Notes: generated by a model from the sequence alone, not told the origin. Shown: positions 9,995 to 20,947, counted from the stretch's first letter. The stretch: 33,968 nt of DNA from Acidiferrobacteraceae bacterium (GCA_003228915.1 QIGL01000066.1:1-33968), one strand, 5' to 3'. Numbers and translations are program-made.

Positions 9995-10747
9995 TCAACC
10001 AGCGGCTTTTGCGATACCCAGAAAATCTTCCGCTTTCAACGAAGCGCCACCAATCAGGCCGCCATCTATATCTGGCTGGGCAATCAATTCGGCCGCGTTA
10101 TCCGGCTTCATGCTACCGCCATATAATAGTCTGATACCAGCCGCCACACCTGCATCAAGGCCAACAAGTTTACCCCGAATATAGGCATGGACTTCCTGCG
10201 CCATTTCCGGTGTTGCGGTTTTACCGGTGCCGATCGCCCAAACCGGCTCATAGGCAATGACAGCATTGGCGAAAGAGGCAATGCCGTGGGCATCCAGCAC
10301 TTCATCAAGCTGCCGGTTAATTACCGACTCGGTTGCATTTTCGGCTCTTTCTTCCAGTGATTCACCCACGCAAAGAATTGGGGTCAAGCCATTGTCCTGG
10401 GCAGCACCAAACTTCATGGCCACCACGTTATCGTCTTCGCCATAGTAACTACGGCGCTCTGAATGGCCAACAATGGCATAAGTACAGCCAAAATCCTTCA
10501 GCATCGGGCCCGACACCTCTCCCGTATAGGCCCCGGAATGATGGGTATCCAGGTTCTGACCGCCCCATTTAACCGGAGAACCAGCCAGTTTACTGGCCAC
10601 AGCCGGGATCAGGATAAATGGCGGACAAACAGCCAATTCGGCACTTTTTACGTCTGCCAAACCAGCCAGAATTCCGTCCAGCAATTTACTGGCATCTGCC
10701 TGATCGCCATTCATTTTCCAGTTTCCTGCAACCAGTGGTTGACGCAT
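9995..10747 (-). CDS. tpiA: Triosephosphate isomerase
   Basis: TIM interconverts dihydroxyacetone phosphate and glyceraldehyde 3-phosphate in glycolysis and gluconeogenesis. From the chosen start it is 250 residues. The catalytic set is complete: Asn9 and Lys11 in AGNWKMNG, His95 in VGHSERR, and Glu167 in AYEPVWAIGTGKTA, the last followed by the mobile loop. An upstream in-frame ATG at 10759 adds METG. I prefer 10747 because GGAG lies six bases before it (formed by the upstream ATG-GAG itself) and because MRQPLVAGNWKMNG matches the family N-terminus. The gene lies between glmM and secG, as in Pseudomonas. Confidence 0.96.
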   Translation of the reverse strand: MRQPLVAGNWKMNGDQADASKLLDGILAGLADVKSAELAVCPPFILIPAVASKLAGSPVKWGGQNLDTHHSGAYTGEVSGPMLKDFGCTYAIVGHSERRSYYGEDDNVVAMKFGAAQDNGLTPILCVGESLEERAENATESVINRQLDEVLDAHGIASFANAVIAYEPVWAIGTGKTATPEMAQEVHAYIRGKLVGLDAGVAAGIRLLYGGSMKPDNAAELIAQPDIDGGLIGGASLKAEDFLGIAKAAG

Positions 10748-10919
10748 ACCTGTCTCCATTTGAACCTAATTTGTAAGCCTGAGCATATGACCCATTACTT
10801 AATCTATTAACTAAGGAATTCTTGTAGGAATTAATTGGGAAAAACGGCGGCGATGTTACCGATCGAGACCGGATAAAGCAATACTTGCGCCCTTTCCCGG
10901 CTATTTTAATGCCCGTTAT

Positions 10920-12284
10920 TTATGCCTGGACCGCCTCGCCCGCCGCTTCCTTCACCGCACTGGCCAGGTTGTTGGTGAGTCGGTTGACCATTAATTCATC
11001 ACAGCCTTCGACCATCACCCGAATTACAGGTTCAGTGCCAGAGGCGCGCAATAATACCCGGCCCTTGTCAGCCAGCTCTTTCTCGGCAGCGGCAATGGCA
11101 TCCTTAATTTTTTCTGATGCATGAACATCAAAACTATTCTTTGCGTGTACCTCGCGGGGAATGCTGACATTGACCATATTCTGGGGGAACAGCTCCATAC
11201 CGGCTTTGAGATCTGCCAATGGTTTGCCCGTCTGGACCATCACGGCCAGGGCTTCCAGGGCGCATATAATACCGTCTCCCGTGGTGCTTTTATCGAGGCA
11301 AATAATATGGCCAGAGGACTCACCGCCCAATTCCCAGCCTTCTTGTCTTAGCAAATTCATGACATATCGGTCACCAACTGATGCCCGCTTAAAGGGGATA
11401 TGGCTTGCCTGAAAGGCCTGCTCCAGGCCCAGATTAGTCATTAATGTCCCGACAATGCCGCCATTCAGGCGCTGGTTTTGTTTTCTGGCCATGCCAATGA
11501 CATACAATATTTGATCACCATCGGCCAGGTTACCCTTGTCATCCACCATGATAAGTCGGTCACCGTCCCCATCCAGGGCGATGCCCACATCGGCACGAAA
11601 TTCCTGCACTTTACTCTGCAAGGCTTCCGGGCTGGTTGATCCGCAATCCTGGTTAATATTAAAACCGTCAGGCTCATTGGAGATGGCAATCACATCGGCG
11701 CCAAGCTCTGAAAACACGTGGGGCGCTACCTGGTAAGCGGCGCCATTAGCGCAATCAAGTACGATTCGGATGCCTTCCAGATCCATCCGACTGGGAAAGG
11801 TGCTTTTGCAAAATTCCACGTAGCGGCCGGCGGCATCGGGATAACGCTTGGCGTTACCCAATTCGGCAGAACTCACCGTTTCCAGGGGTTGCTCCATCAT
11901 GGCTTCTATTTCGGCCTCGACCTCATCGGGTAATTTGGTGCCTTGCGAGGAAAAGAATTTAATCCCGTTATCTTCATATGGATTGTGTGACGCTGAAATT
12001 ACAATACCGGCTCGCGCTCTTGCAGTGCGGGTTAAATAGGCAATGCCCGGGGTCGGCATGGGGCCTAATAAACGGACATCAACACCCGCGGCAGACAAGC
12101 CCGATTCCAGTGCTGACTCGAGTAAATAACCGGATATGCGCGTATCTTTACCAATTAATACCTTGCCACTACGACCTAATACGCGACCGGCAGCCCAGCC
12201 CAGCTTTAACATACGCTCGGGGGTAATGGGTTCTTCGCCCACGCGTCCACGGACACCGTCTGTGCCAAAATAACGTCTTTTCAT
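10920..12284 (-). CDS. glmM: Phosphoglucosamine mutase
   Basis: GlmM converts glucosamine-6-phosphate to glucosamine-1-phosphate on the way to UDP-GlcNAc for peptidoglycan and LPS. The 454-residue protein shows the four alpha-D-phosphohexomutase segments: the phosphoserine loop ISASHNP with Ser99, the metal loop DGDGDR at 238-243, the sugar-binding GESSGH at 321-326 and the phosphate-binding RASGTEP at 413-419. The N-terminal [11 protein letters not shown] is typical of GlmM rather than of PgmA or ManB. A good AGGAG ribosome binding site lies nine bases before the ATG. A 119-base gap separates it from folP and holds a candidate promoter. Confidence 0.97.
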   Translation of the reverse strand: MKRRYFGTDGVRGRVGEEPITPERMLKLGWAAGRVLGRSGKVLIGKDTRISGYLLESALESGLSAAGVDVRLLGPMPTPGIAYLTRTARARAGIVISASHNPYEDNGIKFFSSQGTKLPDEVEAEIEAMMEQPLETVSSAELGNAKRYPDAAGRYVEFCKSTFPSRMDLEGIRIVLDCANGAAYQVAPHVFSELGADVIAISNEPDGFNINQDCGSTSPEALQSKVQEFRADVGIALDGDGDRLIMVDDKGNLADGDQILYVIGMARKQNQRLNGGIVGTLMTNLGLEQAFQASHIPFKRASVGDRYVMNLLRQEGWELGGESSGHIICLDKSTTGDGIICALEALAVMVQTGKPLADLKAGMELFPQNMVNVSIPREVHAKNSFDVHASEKIKDAIAAAEKELADKGRVLLRASGTEPVIRVMVEGCDELMVNRLTNNLASAVKEAAGEAVQA

Positions 12285-12332
12285 TGCATGTTTCTCCTGT
12301 CCAGCCCCAATCGATTCAGTGCTTATGCCTTA

Positions 12333-12360
12333 AGTATAGGGCGCTTCTGTTATTAGTCAT
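12333..12360 (-). promoter_or_regulatory. Candidate promoter for glmM
   Basis: On the minus strand ATGACT (12360-12355) and TATACT (12338-12333) are separated by 16 bases, about 50 bases upstream of glmM. The -10 match is good (5/6) and the -35 moderate (4/6). The gap after folP is long enough to need or host such a promoter. No hairpin terminator is evident in the gap. Confidence 0.35.
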
Positions 12361-12403
12361 TACTATTCGCCGCTTGACCCTGTTATATCAGTCTCCCGCG
12401 ATA

Positions 12404-13243
12404 TCATTCACCTGGACAGGAATGAACCATAGTCACTGCCTCTGTCATCCTGATCGCATCACGGGTTTCAGCCACATCATGGACCCGCAATATTGCAGCA
12501 CCGTTTTGCACTGCCATCACTGCCAGGGCCAGGCTGGCAGACAAGCGCTGGTTCGTTGATTTGCCCAGGACTTTTCCAATCAGTGATTTACGCGATAAGC
12601 CAGCCAATATTGGCAAACCAAGATCCTTGAATAACGATAGATTCCTTAATAGTTCCAGATTATGGGCTACTGACTTGCCAAATCCAAATCCGGGATCAAT
12701 GACCAGTTTGTCCTGCTTCAGGCCTGCCTCAAGACAGGCCGAGATGCGATCCCCGAGAAAGGTTTTTACCTCGGCTGTTACATTTCTATAAACAGGATCT
12801 ATTTGCATGGTTTCGGGTTGGCCCTGCATATGCATCAGGCAAACAGGCACGTCCAGTTGCAAGGCCATCTCCATGGCCCCGCTGGCCTGGAGCGCATTGA
12901 TATCATTAATAAAGCCGGCGCCGGCATTGATGGCAGCCGACATTACCTCGGGTTTGCAGGTATCAATTGAAATCGGACAATCAACCACACGGGATAAACG
13001 TTCAATGACAGGTAAAACCCGGTCCAGCTCCTGTGCAATCGAAACCGGGTCGGCCCCGGGGCGTGACGATTCGCCGCCGATATCAATTATGTCAGCACCA
13101 TTGGCGGCCATAAGCTCGCCATGTTTGACCGCTTCATCGACACCCAAAAAAAGACCCCCGTCAGAAAATGAATCGGGGGTGATATTCAGTACGCCCATAA
13201 TCGCGACCTTGTTAAGGTTCAGCGAACGGCCGGCACAATCCAT
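12404..13243 (-). CDS. folP: Dihydropteroate synthase
   Basis: FolP condenses p-aminobenzoate with dihydropterin pyrophosphate in folate synthesis and is the sulfonamide target. The 279-residue TIM-barrel protein carries the pterin-site signature NITPDSFSDGG (residues 20-30), then DIIDIGGESSRPGA, the DINAL motif, the DPGFGFGK loop and GLSRKS near the C-terminus. The ATG at 13243 is preceded in frame by a TTG (13246); neither has a clear Shine-Dalgarno. The ATG gives an N-terminus that aligns with E. coli FolP, so I use it. It follows ftsH by 30 bases, the conserved ftsH-folP-glmM order. Confidence 0.96.
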   Translation of the reverse strand: MDCAGRSLNLNKVAIMGVLNITPDSFSDGGLFLGVDEAVKHGELMAANGADIIDIGGESSRPGADPVSIAQELDRVLPVIERLSRVVDCPISIDTCKPEVMSAAINAGAGFINDINALQASGAMEMALQLDVPVCLMHMQGQPETMQIDPVYRNVTAEVKTFLGDRISACLEAGLKQDKLVIDPGFGFGKSVAHNLELLRNLSLFKDLGLPILAGLSRKSLIGKVLGKSTNQRLSASLALAVMAVQNGAAILRVHDVAETRDAIRMTEAVTMVHSCPGE

Positions 13244-13273
13244 CAAGGGTTTTAACTAGTCAACAAGTGCCGG

Positions 13274-15190
13274 TTAATGCTCTCCGGCAGGTGTGTCCAG
13301 GTTAGGTTTCACATCCGGCTTTTTACCCTTGCCAGTAGAGCCTGTATCAGACCCCGGCTTGGTGCCATTAGCGCTCTCTGGCGGTTGCGGTTTTTTACCC
13401 GCCATTACGTCGTCGATCTGCGTTGCATCGAGTGTTTCCCACTCCAGCAATGATTTTGTCATTAATTCAATTTTGTCACGATTATCTTCAATGATTTTAC
13501 GGGCAATCTTGTATTGCTCGTCAATGATACGACGAATTTCATCATCTACTTGTTGCGCCGTGGCATCACTGAGATTCTTGTGGGTAGTCACATCACGACC
13601 AAGGAATACTTCGCTTTCATTTTCACCATAAACCCGGGTGCCCATGACATCACTCATGCCCCAACGCACGACCATATTGCGGGCAAGATCGGTGGCGCGC
13701 TCAAAATCATTGGTCGCGCCAGTGGTCATTTGACCCATAAATACTTCCTCGGCAATACGACCACCCATTAATACGGAGATGGTAGATAACAGGGAATCGC
13801 GGTCATGACTATAACGATCCTCTTCCGGTAATTGCATGGTCACACCCAGGGAGCGGCCGCGGGGAATGATGGTCACTTTATGGACTGGATCGGTATTAGG
13901 CAAAACTTTGGCCACGACCGTATGGCCGGACTCATGGTATGCCGTATTCATGCGTTCTCTTTCAGGCATGACAATTGAGCGTCGCTCCGCACCCATGATG
14001 ACCTTGTCCTTGGCCTTCTCAAAATCATCCATATCGACAAGTCGTTTACTGGCGCGAGCAGCAAACAGGGCCGCCTCATTAACCAGGTTAGACAAGTCGG
14101 CACCGGAAAAACCGGGTGTGCCGCGGGCCAGGATAGTAGAATCTACATTATCATCGATGGGTACTTTCCTCATATGTACTTTTAATATGAGTGAACGACC
14201 ACGAATATCTGGTAATGGCACATAAACCTGGCGATCAAATCGACCGGGGCGAAGTAAGGCAGGATCCAGGACATCGGGACGGTTCGTGGCAGCAATCACA
14301 ATCACGCCTTCATTGCCTTCAAATCCATCCATCTCTACCAAAAGCTGGTTGAGGGTTTGTTCGCGTTCGTCATGACCGCCGCCCAGACCGGCGCCACGTT
14401 GACGACCGACGGCATCAATTTCATCAATGAATATAATGCAGGGCGCATGTTTTTTGGCCTGCTCAAACATATCGCGCACTCTTGATGCGCCGACACCGAC
14501 AAACATTTCGACAAAATCTGAACCAGAGATAGAAAAGAATGGCACTTTGGCTTCGCCGGCAATCGCCCTGGCAAGCAATGTTTTACCGGTTCCGGGATTA
14601 CCCGTTAACATAACACCACTGGGAATACGGCCACCCAATTTCTGAAACTTGGCCGGCTCTCTTAAAAATTCAACCAGCTCGCTAACTTCTTCTTTTGCCT
14701 CTTCAATACCGGCAACATCATCAAACGTTACCTTGTTCTGGTCTTCGGATAACATGCGCGCTTTGCTCTTGCCAAAGCTCATTGCGCCCCGGCCGCCGGC
14801 ACCGCCCTGCATCTGGCGCATAAAAAATATCCAGAATCCTATTAACAGAAGTACCGGTGCAAAATTCAAAAATATACTGAGCAATAAAGAGGGCTTTTCT
14901 TCCTCTTTGGCAATAATTGTTACCTTGTTATCAAGTAACTCGCCAATAAGCGATGTGTTGTTGGTCTCGGGACTGAAGGTCTTGAATTTAATACCATCTT
15001 TGGTTTCACCGAGAATATAACTGCCCTGCAAGGTAACTGTGCCAATTTCGCTAAGTTTTACCTTGGACATAAAATCAGAGTAATTTAAATTATTTGATTG
15101 CTCCTGGCGACTGCCAAAATTATTAAATACAGACATCAGAACAATGGCAATGACAAGCCAAAGCAGCATATTTTTCGTCAGGTTATTCAA
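13274..15190 (-). CDS. ftsH: ATP-dependent zinc metalloprotease FtsH
   Basis: FtsH is a membrane-anchored AAA+ protease that degrades misfolded membrane proteins and, in gammaproteobacteria, short-lived regulators such as sigma-32 and LpxC. The 638-residue protein has two membrane helices (about 8-24 and 105-124) around a periplasmic domain. The Walker A is GNPGTGKT (197-204), the Walker B IIFIDE (252-257), the second region of homology ends at about 320, and the zinc site is HESGH (419-423). The second Walker A position is Asn198 rather than the usual Pro, which the GxxxxGKT consensus allows. The start is a TTG with GAGG six bases upstream, giving [15 protein letters not shown]. Confidence 0.96.
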   Translation of the reverse strand: MNNLTKNMLLWLVIAIVLMSVFNNFGSRQEQSNNLNYSDFMSKVKLSEIGTVTLQGSYILGETKDGIKFKTFSPETNNTSLIGELLDNKVTIIAKEEEKPSLLLSIFLNFAPVLLLIGFWIFFMRQMQGGAGGRGAMSFGKSKARMLSEDQNKVTFDDVAGIEEAKEEVSELVEFLREPAKFQKLGGRIPSGVMLTGNPGTGKTLLARAIAGEAKVPFFSISGSDFVEMFVGVGASRVRDMFEQAKKHAPCIIFIDEIDAVGRQRGAGLGGGHDEREQTLNQLLVEMDGFEGNEGVIVIAATNRPDVLDPALLRPGRFDRQVYVPLPDIRGRSLILKVHMRKVPIDDNVDSTILARGTPGFSGADLSNLVNEAALFAARASKRLVDMDDFEKAKDKVIMGAERRSIVMPERERMNTAYHESGHTVVAKVLPNTDPVHKVTIIPRGRSLGVTMQLPEEDRYSHDRDSLLSTISVLMGGRIAEEVFMGQMTTGATNDFERATDLARNMVVRWGMSDVMGTRVYGENESEVFLGRDVTTHKNLSDATAQQVDDEIRRIIDEQYKIARKIIEDNRDKIELMTKSLLEWETLDATQIDDVMAGKKPQPPESANGTKPGSDTGSTGKGKKPDVKPNLDTPAGEH

Positions 15191-15371
15191 TTGACACCTC
15201 TTGTGATATTCCCGTATTTAGTCCCGTCTATCGCAAAATCTATTACTCTAAGTATATTAGCTTAATTGTTACCACCAATTACCGCTAGTTTAGTATTTTG
15301 CCAGTGTTATGTCTTGTCCTGGAATATTGCCTGGCCAAATTATAGCCTAACAAGCAATTCTTCCCTGTTTA

Positions 15372-15998
15372 TTACCCTGTCTTCTTACCCAAACCTAGCA
15401 AGTAGACCTCACGGCTATTGCTGCGAGAGGCCTTCGGTTTGCTGGTCGCGATTCTGCCAAAACCCGATGTTATAACATGTCGTAATTCTGGAAAACCTGA
15501 ACCTTGAAAGGTCTTTATCAGCAAATTACCGCCCGGTTTAAGTGTTTTTAGGGCAAAATCAACGGCCAACTCGGACAAATACATGGCCCGTGGCTGATCA
15601 ACGCCCCCGATACCACTCATATTGGGGGCCATATCAGATATTACAAGGTCAATTTGTTGATCGCCCAACTCAGCCGTTAACAGGTCAATCGAGTTTTGTT
15701 CGGTAAAATCTCCCAGTATAAATGTCACATTGTTAATTGCTGCCATGTCGAGAATATCCAGGGCAAAAAGACTGCCATGGTGACCCACTTTTTTGACTGC
15801 ATACTGGGACCAGCCACCTGGCGCCGCCCCCAGATCCACCACGTTAAAACCTGGGCGAATCAAGTGGTAACGTGCATCTATTTCCTTAAGCTTATAGACG
15901 GCACGGGAGCGATAACCCTCTTTTTGCGCCTGCTTAACATAAATGTCGGAAAGATGACGCTGCATCCATTTTTTACTTTTTTGTCGTCTACTTGTCAT
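15372..15998 (-). CDS. rlmE: 23S rRNA (uridine-2'-O)-methyltransferase RlmE
   Basis: RlmE (RrmJ/FtsJ) methylates the ribose of U2552 in the A loop of 23S rRNA on the 50S subunit. The 208-residue Rossmann-fold enzyme shows the SAM motif VVDLGAAPGGWSQY and the complete catalytic tetrad Lys36, Asp122 (SDMAPNMSG), Lys162 (IKTFQG) and Glu197 (SREVYL), each two positions before its E. coli counterpart. It lies upstream of ftsH on the same strand, the conserved rlmE-ftsH pair; the 181-base gap to ftsH is longer than usual and may hold an internal promoter (a TATAAT hexamer at 15344-15339 has no good -35 partner). Confidence 0.97.
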   Translation of the reverse strand: MTSRRQKSKKWMQRHLSDIYVKQAQKEGYRSRAVYKLKEIDARYHLIRPGFNVVDLGAAPGGWSQYAVKKVGHHGSLFALDILDMAAINNVTFILGDFTEQNSIDLLTAELGDQQIDLVISDMAPNMSGIGGVDQPRAMYLSELAVDFALKTLKPGGNLLIKTFQGSGFPELRHVITSGFGRIATSKPKASRSNSREVYLLGLGKKTG

Positions 15999-16145
15999 AA
16001 ATGCTTGTTTCGTAGAGTAAGGAACGGCATGATTACTGTCTAAACATCAAGACGATCAACAAATACTTTCAATAAAGATTTGTATCTATAATTATAGAGC
16101 TATCAACTATAGAGATACCAATACGGGATACTAACGACATACAAC

Positions 16146-16439
16146 ATGCCGCTCACAGGAAAACAAAAAAACCAGCTACGGGGACTTGCCCATAAACTCA
16201 AACCCATTGTGGCCATCGGTTCAGGGGGTTACTCCGAATCTATAAAAGCTGAACTTGACTCGGCGCTGGCACACCACGAACTGTTAAAACTTAAATTGCC
16301 GGCACTGGTAAAAGCTGATCGCGATCAGCTACTAACTACCATTTGCAGCGAAACCAATTCAGAAGTTGTCCAGGTAATTGGTCATATTGTGGTGCTGTAT
16401 CGCCCGGCAACCGATCCGACTATTAAACTGGCAAAATAA
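16146..16439 (+). CDS. yhbY: Ribosome assembly RNA-binding protein YhbY (CRM domain)
   Basis: This 97-residue protein is a single CRS1/YhbY (CRM) domain, a pre-50S-associated RNA-binding protein. It starts MPLTGKQKNQLRGLAHKLKP and contains the GxxG RNA-binding loop VAIGSGGYSES near residues 24-34, then the LKLKLPALVKADRDQLL region that matches the E. coli family pattern. It is divergent from rlmE and convergent with the DUF4149 gene, the standard neighbourhood. There is no clear Shine-Dalgarno before the ATG. A U-rich tract follows the stop, but I see no stem before it. Confidence 0.94.
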   Translation: MPLTGKQKNQLRGLAHKLKPIVAIGSGGYSESIKAELDSALAHHELLKLKLPALVKADRDQLLTTICSETNSEVVQVIGHIVVLYRPATDPTIKLAK

Positions 16440-16472
16440 CCTGGTTTTTTAATTTTTCTGTGAATTTTTCCG

Positions 16473-16964
16473 TTAGTTTTTCTGGTGACTGTTTTTTCCA
16501 GGAAATTTTATAGCCTGGTAAGTCAGCACCAAAATTAATCCCAGCAAACTGTTAACAAGAAAAAGTGCGCTGGAAAATCCATGCAGCCTGGCAAACTTTA
16601 CGTAAACTTCGCTCCCCTGCTCAAGCGCTGGTTGCAGAATTTTTAAATTGCGCATTGCTTCAGCCAGGTAAAACTCACCAAATATCGTAATGAGCAATGC
16701 TGCCAGTAACGCCCAGACTTGCCATGACCGCATTACTTTTCTGCCCGGTAAAATAATTTTCAGCAGCAATAATATTAACAAACAGCTTATGCCAATATAA
16801 CTTGTGACCTGGAATAGTCGGCCGGCAACTTCGCCGGCTACCTGGCGTTCCAGATTTGCGAACAGGATTGGTACGACCACGTACCCGCTCATCCACATCC
16901 CGCCAACCCATATGGTTAAGGCTAGACGCTCCAGCATGTTCCATCGACTTAACGGACTTAACAT
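16473..16964 (-). CDS. DUF4149-type integral membrane protein
   Basis: A small membrane protein of unknown function, 163 residues from the chosen start. Four hydrophobic helices are visible: around LALTIWVGGMWMSGYVVVPI, SYIGISCLLILLLLKIIL, WALLAALLITIFGEFYLA and FSSALFLVNSLLGLILVLTY. The pattern WVGGMW near the start of helix one and a glutamate in helix three suit the DUF4149 family, which typically sits beside greA and yhbY in gammaproteobacteria, as here. The frame runs open to a TTG at 17015, but that start has no ribosome binding site and encodes a polar extension; ATG 16964 or ATG 16937 is more likely. No function can be inferred. Confidence 0.75.
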   Translation of the reverse strand: MLSPLSRWNMLERLALTIWVGGMWMSGYVVVPILFANLERQVAGEVAGRLFQVTSYIGISCLLILLLLKIILPGRKVMRSWQVWALLAALLITIFGEFYLAEAMRNLKILQPALEQGSEVYVKFARLHGFSSALFLVNSLLGLILVLTYQAIKFPGKNSHQKN

Positions 16965-17020
16965 GAAATTAATATAGAATGATTTGTGATTAAAAACAAA
17001 ATCCGGGCGAGGCAAAAAAA

Positions 17021-17497
17021 TTATTTGTAGCGCACACCCAGAATTTCATAAGTATGAACACCGCCAGGGATTTGAATATCCACAATATCGCCATCTTCCT
17101 TGCCAATCAAAGCCCGCGCGATAGGTGAATTAATGGAAATTTTACCTGCTTCTACACTTGCTTCGTCATCACCCACAATCTGGTAGGTCACTTTTTCATC
17201 GGTACTCTCATTGAGCAAGTCCAGGGTTGCGCCGAATACGACGCGCCCTTCAGCATTTAATTTGGTGGGATCAATGACCTGGGCAGTAGATAATTTGGCT
17301 TCAATTTCCTTGATCCTGCCTTCCGCGAAACTTTGCTGCTCCCGTGCGGCATGGTATTCGGCATTTTCGGACAAATCACCATGGGCACGTGCTTCGGCAA
17401 TGTCCTGGATAATTCTTGGACGGTCAACTTTCTTGAGTTTATCAAGCTCTGCCCGTAGCTTTTCTGCGCCGAGTACTGTCATAGGTACCTTGATCAC
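17021..17497 (-). CDS. greA: Transcription elongation factor GreA
   Basis: GreA rescues backtracked RNA polymerase by stimulating cleavage of the nascent transcript in the secondary channel. The 158-residue protein has the N-terminal coiled coil (about residues 8-75), whose tip carries the acidic catalytic pair Asp41 and Glu44 in [17 protein letters not shown], and the C-terminal FKBP-like domain. The start is a GTG (17497-17495) that overlaps the carB stop (GTGA), with GGGAG upstream. It gives MIKVPMT, which aligns with E. coli MQAIPMT, so the internal ATG at codon 6 is not needed. The overlap implies coupling to carB. Confidence 0.97.
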   Translation of the reverse strand: MIKVPMTVLGAEKLRAELDKLKKVDRPRIIQDIAEARAHGDLSENAEYHAAREQQSFAEGRIKEIEAKLSTAQVIDPTKLNAEGRVVFGATLDLLNESTDEKVTYQIVGDDEASVEAGKISINSPIARALIGKEDGDIVDIQIPGGVHTYEILGVRYK

Positions 17498-20400
17498 GTT
17501 TCCATCTCCCTATTCATATTCTGGTGCAGATCCTGCAAACGATAAATAGAAATTTCGTCATCACGAAATTCACGTAGTGCCTCGGCGGCGGCTCGCGCCG
17601 CTGCCAAAGTCGTGTAATTTGTTACCTTGTGTTGTGTAGCAACACGACGAATTAAAGATGCATCTTCCAGGCTTTGTTTGTCAGATACCGTGTTCACAAT
17701 TATATCAATTTCATCGTTGGTTAGCATGTCAACTATATGGGGCCTGCCTTCTGATACCTTGTTAACCGATGTCACCGGCACACCGGCCGCTTCCAGTACC
17801 GCCGCCGTCCCGCGCGTTGCCAGTAACTGGTATGAGTGTTCACTGAAAAAACGGGCGATATCCACGATCGCCGCCTGGTCTGCGTCTTTCACACTGACAA
17901 ACATTTTACCCGTTTGTGGAATATTGGCGCCCGCTGCCACCTGCGACTTGTAAAATGCTTCGCCAAATGTCTCGCCAACACCCATCACTTCACCTGTTGA
18001 TTTCATCTCAGGGCCCAACATCGTATCGACACCGGGAAATTTAATAAAGGGAAATACTGCTTCCTTGACATAAAAATGGGCAGGAATAATTTCTTTTCTG
18101 ATTCCCTGCGCTTTCAGGCTTTTACCCGTCATACAACGGGCAGCAATCTTGGCCAGGGGACGGCCCGTAGCCTTGGAAACAAAGGGCACGGTACGTGATG
18201 CCCGGGGATTAACCTCCAGCACGTATATATCATCACCCTTGATGGCAAACTGGATATTCATTAACCCAACCACCTTCAAACCATGGGCCAGGGCAACGGT
18301 TTGTTTTCTGAGTCGATTTTGTATTTTGGCTGACAAACTAAATGGTGGCAGTGAGCAGGCAGAATCGCCGGAGTGTACGCCCGCCTCTTCAATATGCTCC
18401 ATGATGCCGCCGATCACCACGTCTTTACCATCACAGATGGCATCAACATCTACTTCAATTGCATCGTTAAGGAACTTGTCCAGCAATACCGGGGAGTCGT
18501 CAGAAACATCCACGGCAAACCGCATGTATCGCTCCAGGTCCTCAAGGTTATGGACAATCTCCATGGCCCGGCCGCCAAGTACATAAGAAGGCCTGACAAC
18601 CATTGGAAAGCCAATTTTTTTTGCCTTGCGCAATGCCGACTTAACATCAATTGCAGTCTGGTTTGGTGGCTGCAACAAGTCCAGGCGTTTGATTAATCTT
18701 TGAAAACGTTTTCGATCCTCGGCCAGATCAATAGAGTCCGGACTGGTGCCGATAATTGGCGTGCCTGCTGCTTCCAGGCCCCTGGATAATTTTAACGGGG
18801 TCTGGCCACCGTACTGGACAATCACACCTTTGGGATTTTCGATGTGGACTATCTCAAGCACGTCTTCCAGCGTAAGTGGTTCAAAATAAAGCCGGTCAGA
18901 GGTATCGTAATCCGTTGATACAGTTTCAGGATTACAATTGATCATAATTGTCTGGTAGCCATCATCGCGCATTGCAAATGCCGCGTGCACACAGCAATAG
19001 TCAAACTCGATCCCCTGGCCGATTCTATTGGGGCCACCACCAAGGACAATTATTTTGTCACGCGCTTCGGGTGCGGCTTCACACTCTTCTTCATAAGTGG
19101 AGTACATGTAGGCCGTAGCCGAGGCAAATTCTGCGGCACAGGAATCAACTCTTTTGTAAACTGGTCGGATATCCAGCTTATGTCGTATTTTACGAAATTT
19201 TTCTTCGCGGGTGTTTAATAGCTTTGCGATGCGCCGATCAGAAAACCCTTTTCGTTTCCAGCCATAAACTTTTTTACGGCTTAATTTTTTACCGGCTGAG
19301 CGTATTATTAGTTTCTCGGTTTTGATTAAATCTTCAATTTGCACCAGGAACCACGGGTCAATTTTGGTAATTTCAAATATTTGATCCAGTTTAAATCCAT
19401 ACCTGAAAGCATCGGCCACATGCCAGATTCGTTCGGCACAAGGTTTGGTTAAGTCATAACGCAGCTTGTCTTTAATCAGCGATTTTCTGGTCGCAGGGTT
19501 ATGTTCGTTTTCAATCAGTGCTGTATCAACGAAAGAATCAAAACCATCAACACCCACTTCCAGACTCCGTAACGCCTTTTGCAGTGATTCCTGGAACGTC
19601 CGGCCAATGGCCATTGCTTCACCAACTGATTTCATTTGCGTGGTCAAAACCGGGTCGGCCTTGGGAAATTTTTCAAATGTAAATCTTGGAATCTTGGTTA
19701 CTACGTAATCGATGGTGGGCTCAAATGAAGCAGGTGTCACGCCACCGGTAATATCATTTTTTAATTCATCCAGGGTGTAGCCCACTGCCAGTTTGGCGGC
19801 CACTTTAGCAATCGGGAAACCGGTTGCCTTTGAGGCCAGTGCCGAACTACGAGAGACCCGCGGGTTCATCTCGATTATTATCATGCGACCATCTTCAGGG
19901 TTGATGGCAAATTGAACATTGGAACCGCCAGTATCGACACCAATCTCGCGCAATACCGCAATACTGGCATTACGCATTATCTGGTATTCCTTGTCGGTCA
20001 GGGTTTGTGCCGGTGCAACGGTTATGGAGTCGCCAGTATGGACGCCCATGGGATCCAGATTTTCAATTGAACAAATGATAATGCAATTATCCTGGTGATC
20101 ACGCACCACTTCCATTTCATATTCTTTCCAGCCGGCGATTGATTCTTCAATCAACAACTCGCTGGTGGGCGAGGCGTCCAGGCCGCGCTCACAAATTTCT
20201 GTGAACTCTTTGCGGTTGTAAGCAACACCGCCGCCACTACCGCCCATGGTAAACGAGGGCCGGATAATAACCGGGAATCCCAATGCCGCCTGCACCTGGT
20301 GGGCCTCTTCAAGACTGTGACCAATGGCGCCCCGTGGTGTATCCAGGCCAATCTTGTGCATGGCCTTGGCAAACTGCTCGCGATCTTCGGCTTTGTCGAT

Positions 20401-20766
20401 GGCCTCTTTTGAGGCGCCGATTAACTCGACATTAAACTTTTTGAGTATGCCATGACGATCAAGATCAAGGGCGCAATTGAGGCCGGTCTGGCCACCCATG
20501 GTTGGCAATAACGCATCGGGCCGTTCTTTTTCAATAATCTTGCTAACACTACGCCAGTCAACGGGCTCGATGTAGGTAGCATCGGCCGTTTCAGGGTCAG
20601 TCATAATCGTCGCCGGGTTGGAGTTAACCAGTATCACCCGGTAACCTTCTTCTTTGAGCGCCTTGCACGCCTGGGCACCGGAATAGTCAAACTCACAGGC
20701 CTGGCCGATAACAATCGGGCCGGCACCAATAATAAGTATACTTTTTATGTCAGTACGTTTTGGCAT
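17494..20766 (-). CDS. carB: Carbamoyl phosphate synthase large subunit
   Basis: CarB makes carbamoyl phosphate from bicarbonate, ammonia (channelled from CarA) and two ATP, feeding arginine and pyrimidine synthesis. The 1090-residue protein has the usual internal duplication: an ATP-grasp half beginning with [19 protein letters not shown], a central oligomerisation domain, a second ATP-grasp half beginning [20 protein letters not shown] (about residue 575), and a C-terminal MGS-like regulatory domain from about residue 955. It is slightly longer than E. coli CarB (1073). It overlaps greA by four bases and is separated from carA by a 208-base gap occupied by a repeat element. Confidence 0.97.
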   Translation of the reverse strand: MPKRTDIKSILIIGAGPIVIGQACEFDYSGAQACKALKEEGYRVILVNSNPATIMTDPETADATYIEPVDWRSVSKIIEKERPDALLPTMGGQTGLNCALDLDRHGILKKFNVELIGASKEAIDKAEDREQFAKAMHKIGLDTPRGAIGHSLEEAHQVQAALGFPVIIRPSFTMGGSGGGVAYNRKEFTEICERGLDASPTSELLIEESIAGWKEYEMEVVRDHQDNCIIICSIENLDPMGVHTGDSITVAPAQTLTDKEYQIMRNASIAVLREIGVDTGGSNVQFAINPEDGRMIIIEMNPRVSRSSALASKATGFPIAKVAAKLAVGYTLDELKNDITGGVTPASFEPTIDYVVTKIPRFTFEKFPKADPVLTTQMKSVGEAMAIGRTFQESLQKALRSLEVGVDGFDSFVDTALIENEHNPATRKSLIKDKLRYDLTKPCAERIWHVADAFRYGFKLDQIFEITKIDPWFLVQIEDLIKTEKLIIRSAGKKLSRKKVYGWKRKGFSDRRIAKLLNTREEKFRKIRHKLDIRPVYKRVDSCAAEFASATAYMYSTYEEECEAAPEARDKIIVLGGGPNRIGQGIEFDYCCVHAAFAMRDDGYQTIMINCNPETVSTDYDTSDRLYFEPLTLEDVLEIVHIENPKGVIVQYGGQTPLKLSRGLEAAGTPIIGTSPDSIDLAEDRKRFQRLIKRLDLLQPPNQTAIDVKSALRKAKKIGFPMVVRPSYVLGGRAMEIVHNLEDLERYMRFAVDVSDDSPVLLDKFLNDAIEVDVDAICDGKDVVIGGIMEHIEEAGVHSGDSACSLPPFSLSAKIQNRLRKQTVALAHGLKVVGLMNIQFAIKGDDIYVLEVNPRASRTVPFVSKATGRPLAKIAARCMTGKSLKAQGIRKEIIPAHFYVKEAVFPFIKFPGVDTMLGPEMKSTGEVMGVGETFGEAFYKSQVAAGANIPQTGKMFVSVKDADQAAIVDIARFFSEHSYQLLATRGTAAVLEAAGVPVTSVNKVSEGRPHIVDMLTNDEIDIIVNTVSDKQSLEDASLIRRVATQHKVTNYTTLAAARAAAEALREFRDDEISIYRLQDLHQNMNREMET

Positions 20767-20798
20767 AAGAATCTAAAATTCAAATATAAAAAATCAAT

Positions 20799-20947
20799 GG
20801 ACAGGATTAACAAGATTTACAGGATTAAAAAAATAAAATATTTTCATTATTTCATTCAAACCTTTTTGGGTTGTCTTCGCCCTGTTTACTGTCTGAAAAG
20901 TGTATTTGTAGAGTAATCATAATCCTGTTAATCCCGTAAATCCTGTC
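20799..20947. repeat. Inverted-repeat element of the GACAGGATT type between carA and carB
   Basis: Two arms of 27-29 bases face each other: 20799-20827 (GGACAGGATTAAC, AAGATTTACAGGATTA) and 20921-20947, whose reverse complement reads GACAGGATTTACGGGATTAA and then CAGGATT. Each arm is itself built from near-repeated GATTWAC units. About 93 bases of AT-rich DNA without a good reading frame separate them. It fills most of the carA-carB gap and could fold into a long stem in the carAB transcript. I recall similar GACAGGATT palindromes scattered in many environmental proteobacteria, but cannot confirm copy number here. Confidence 0.7.
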
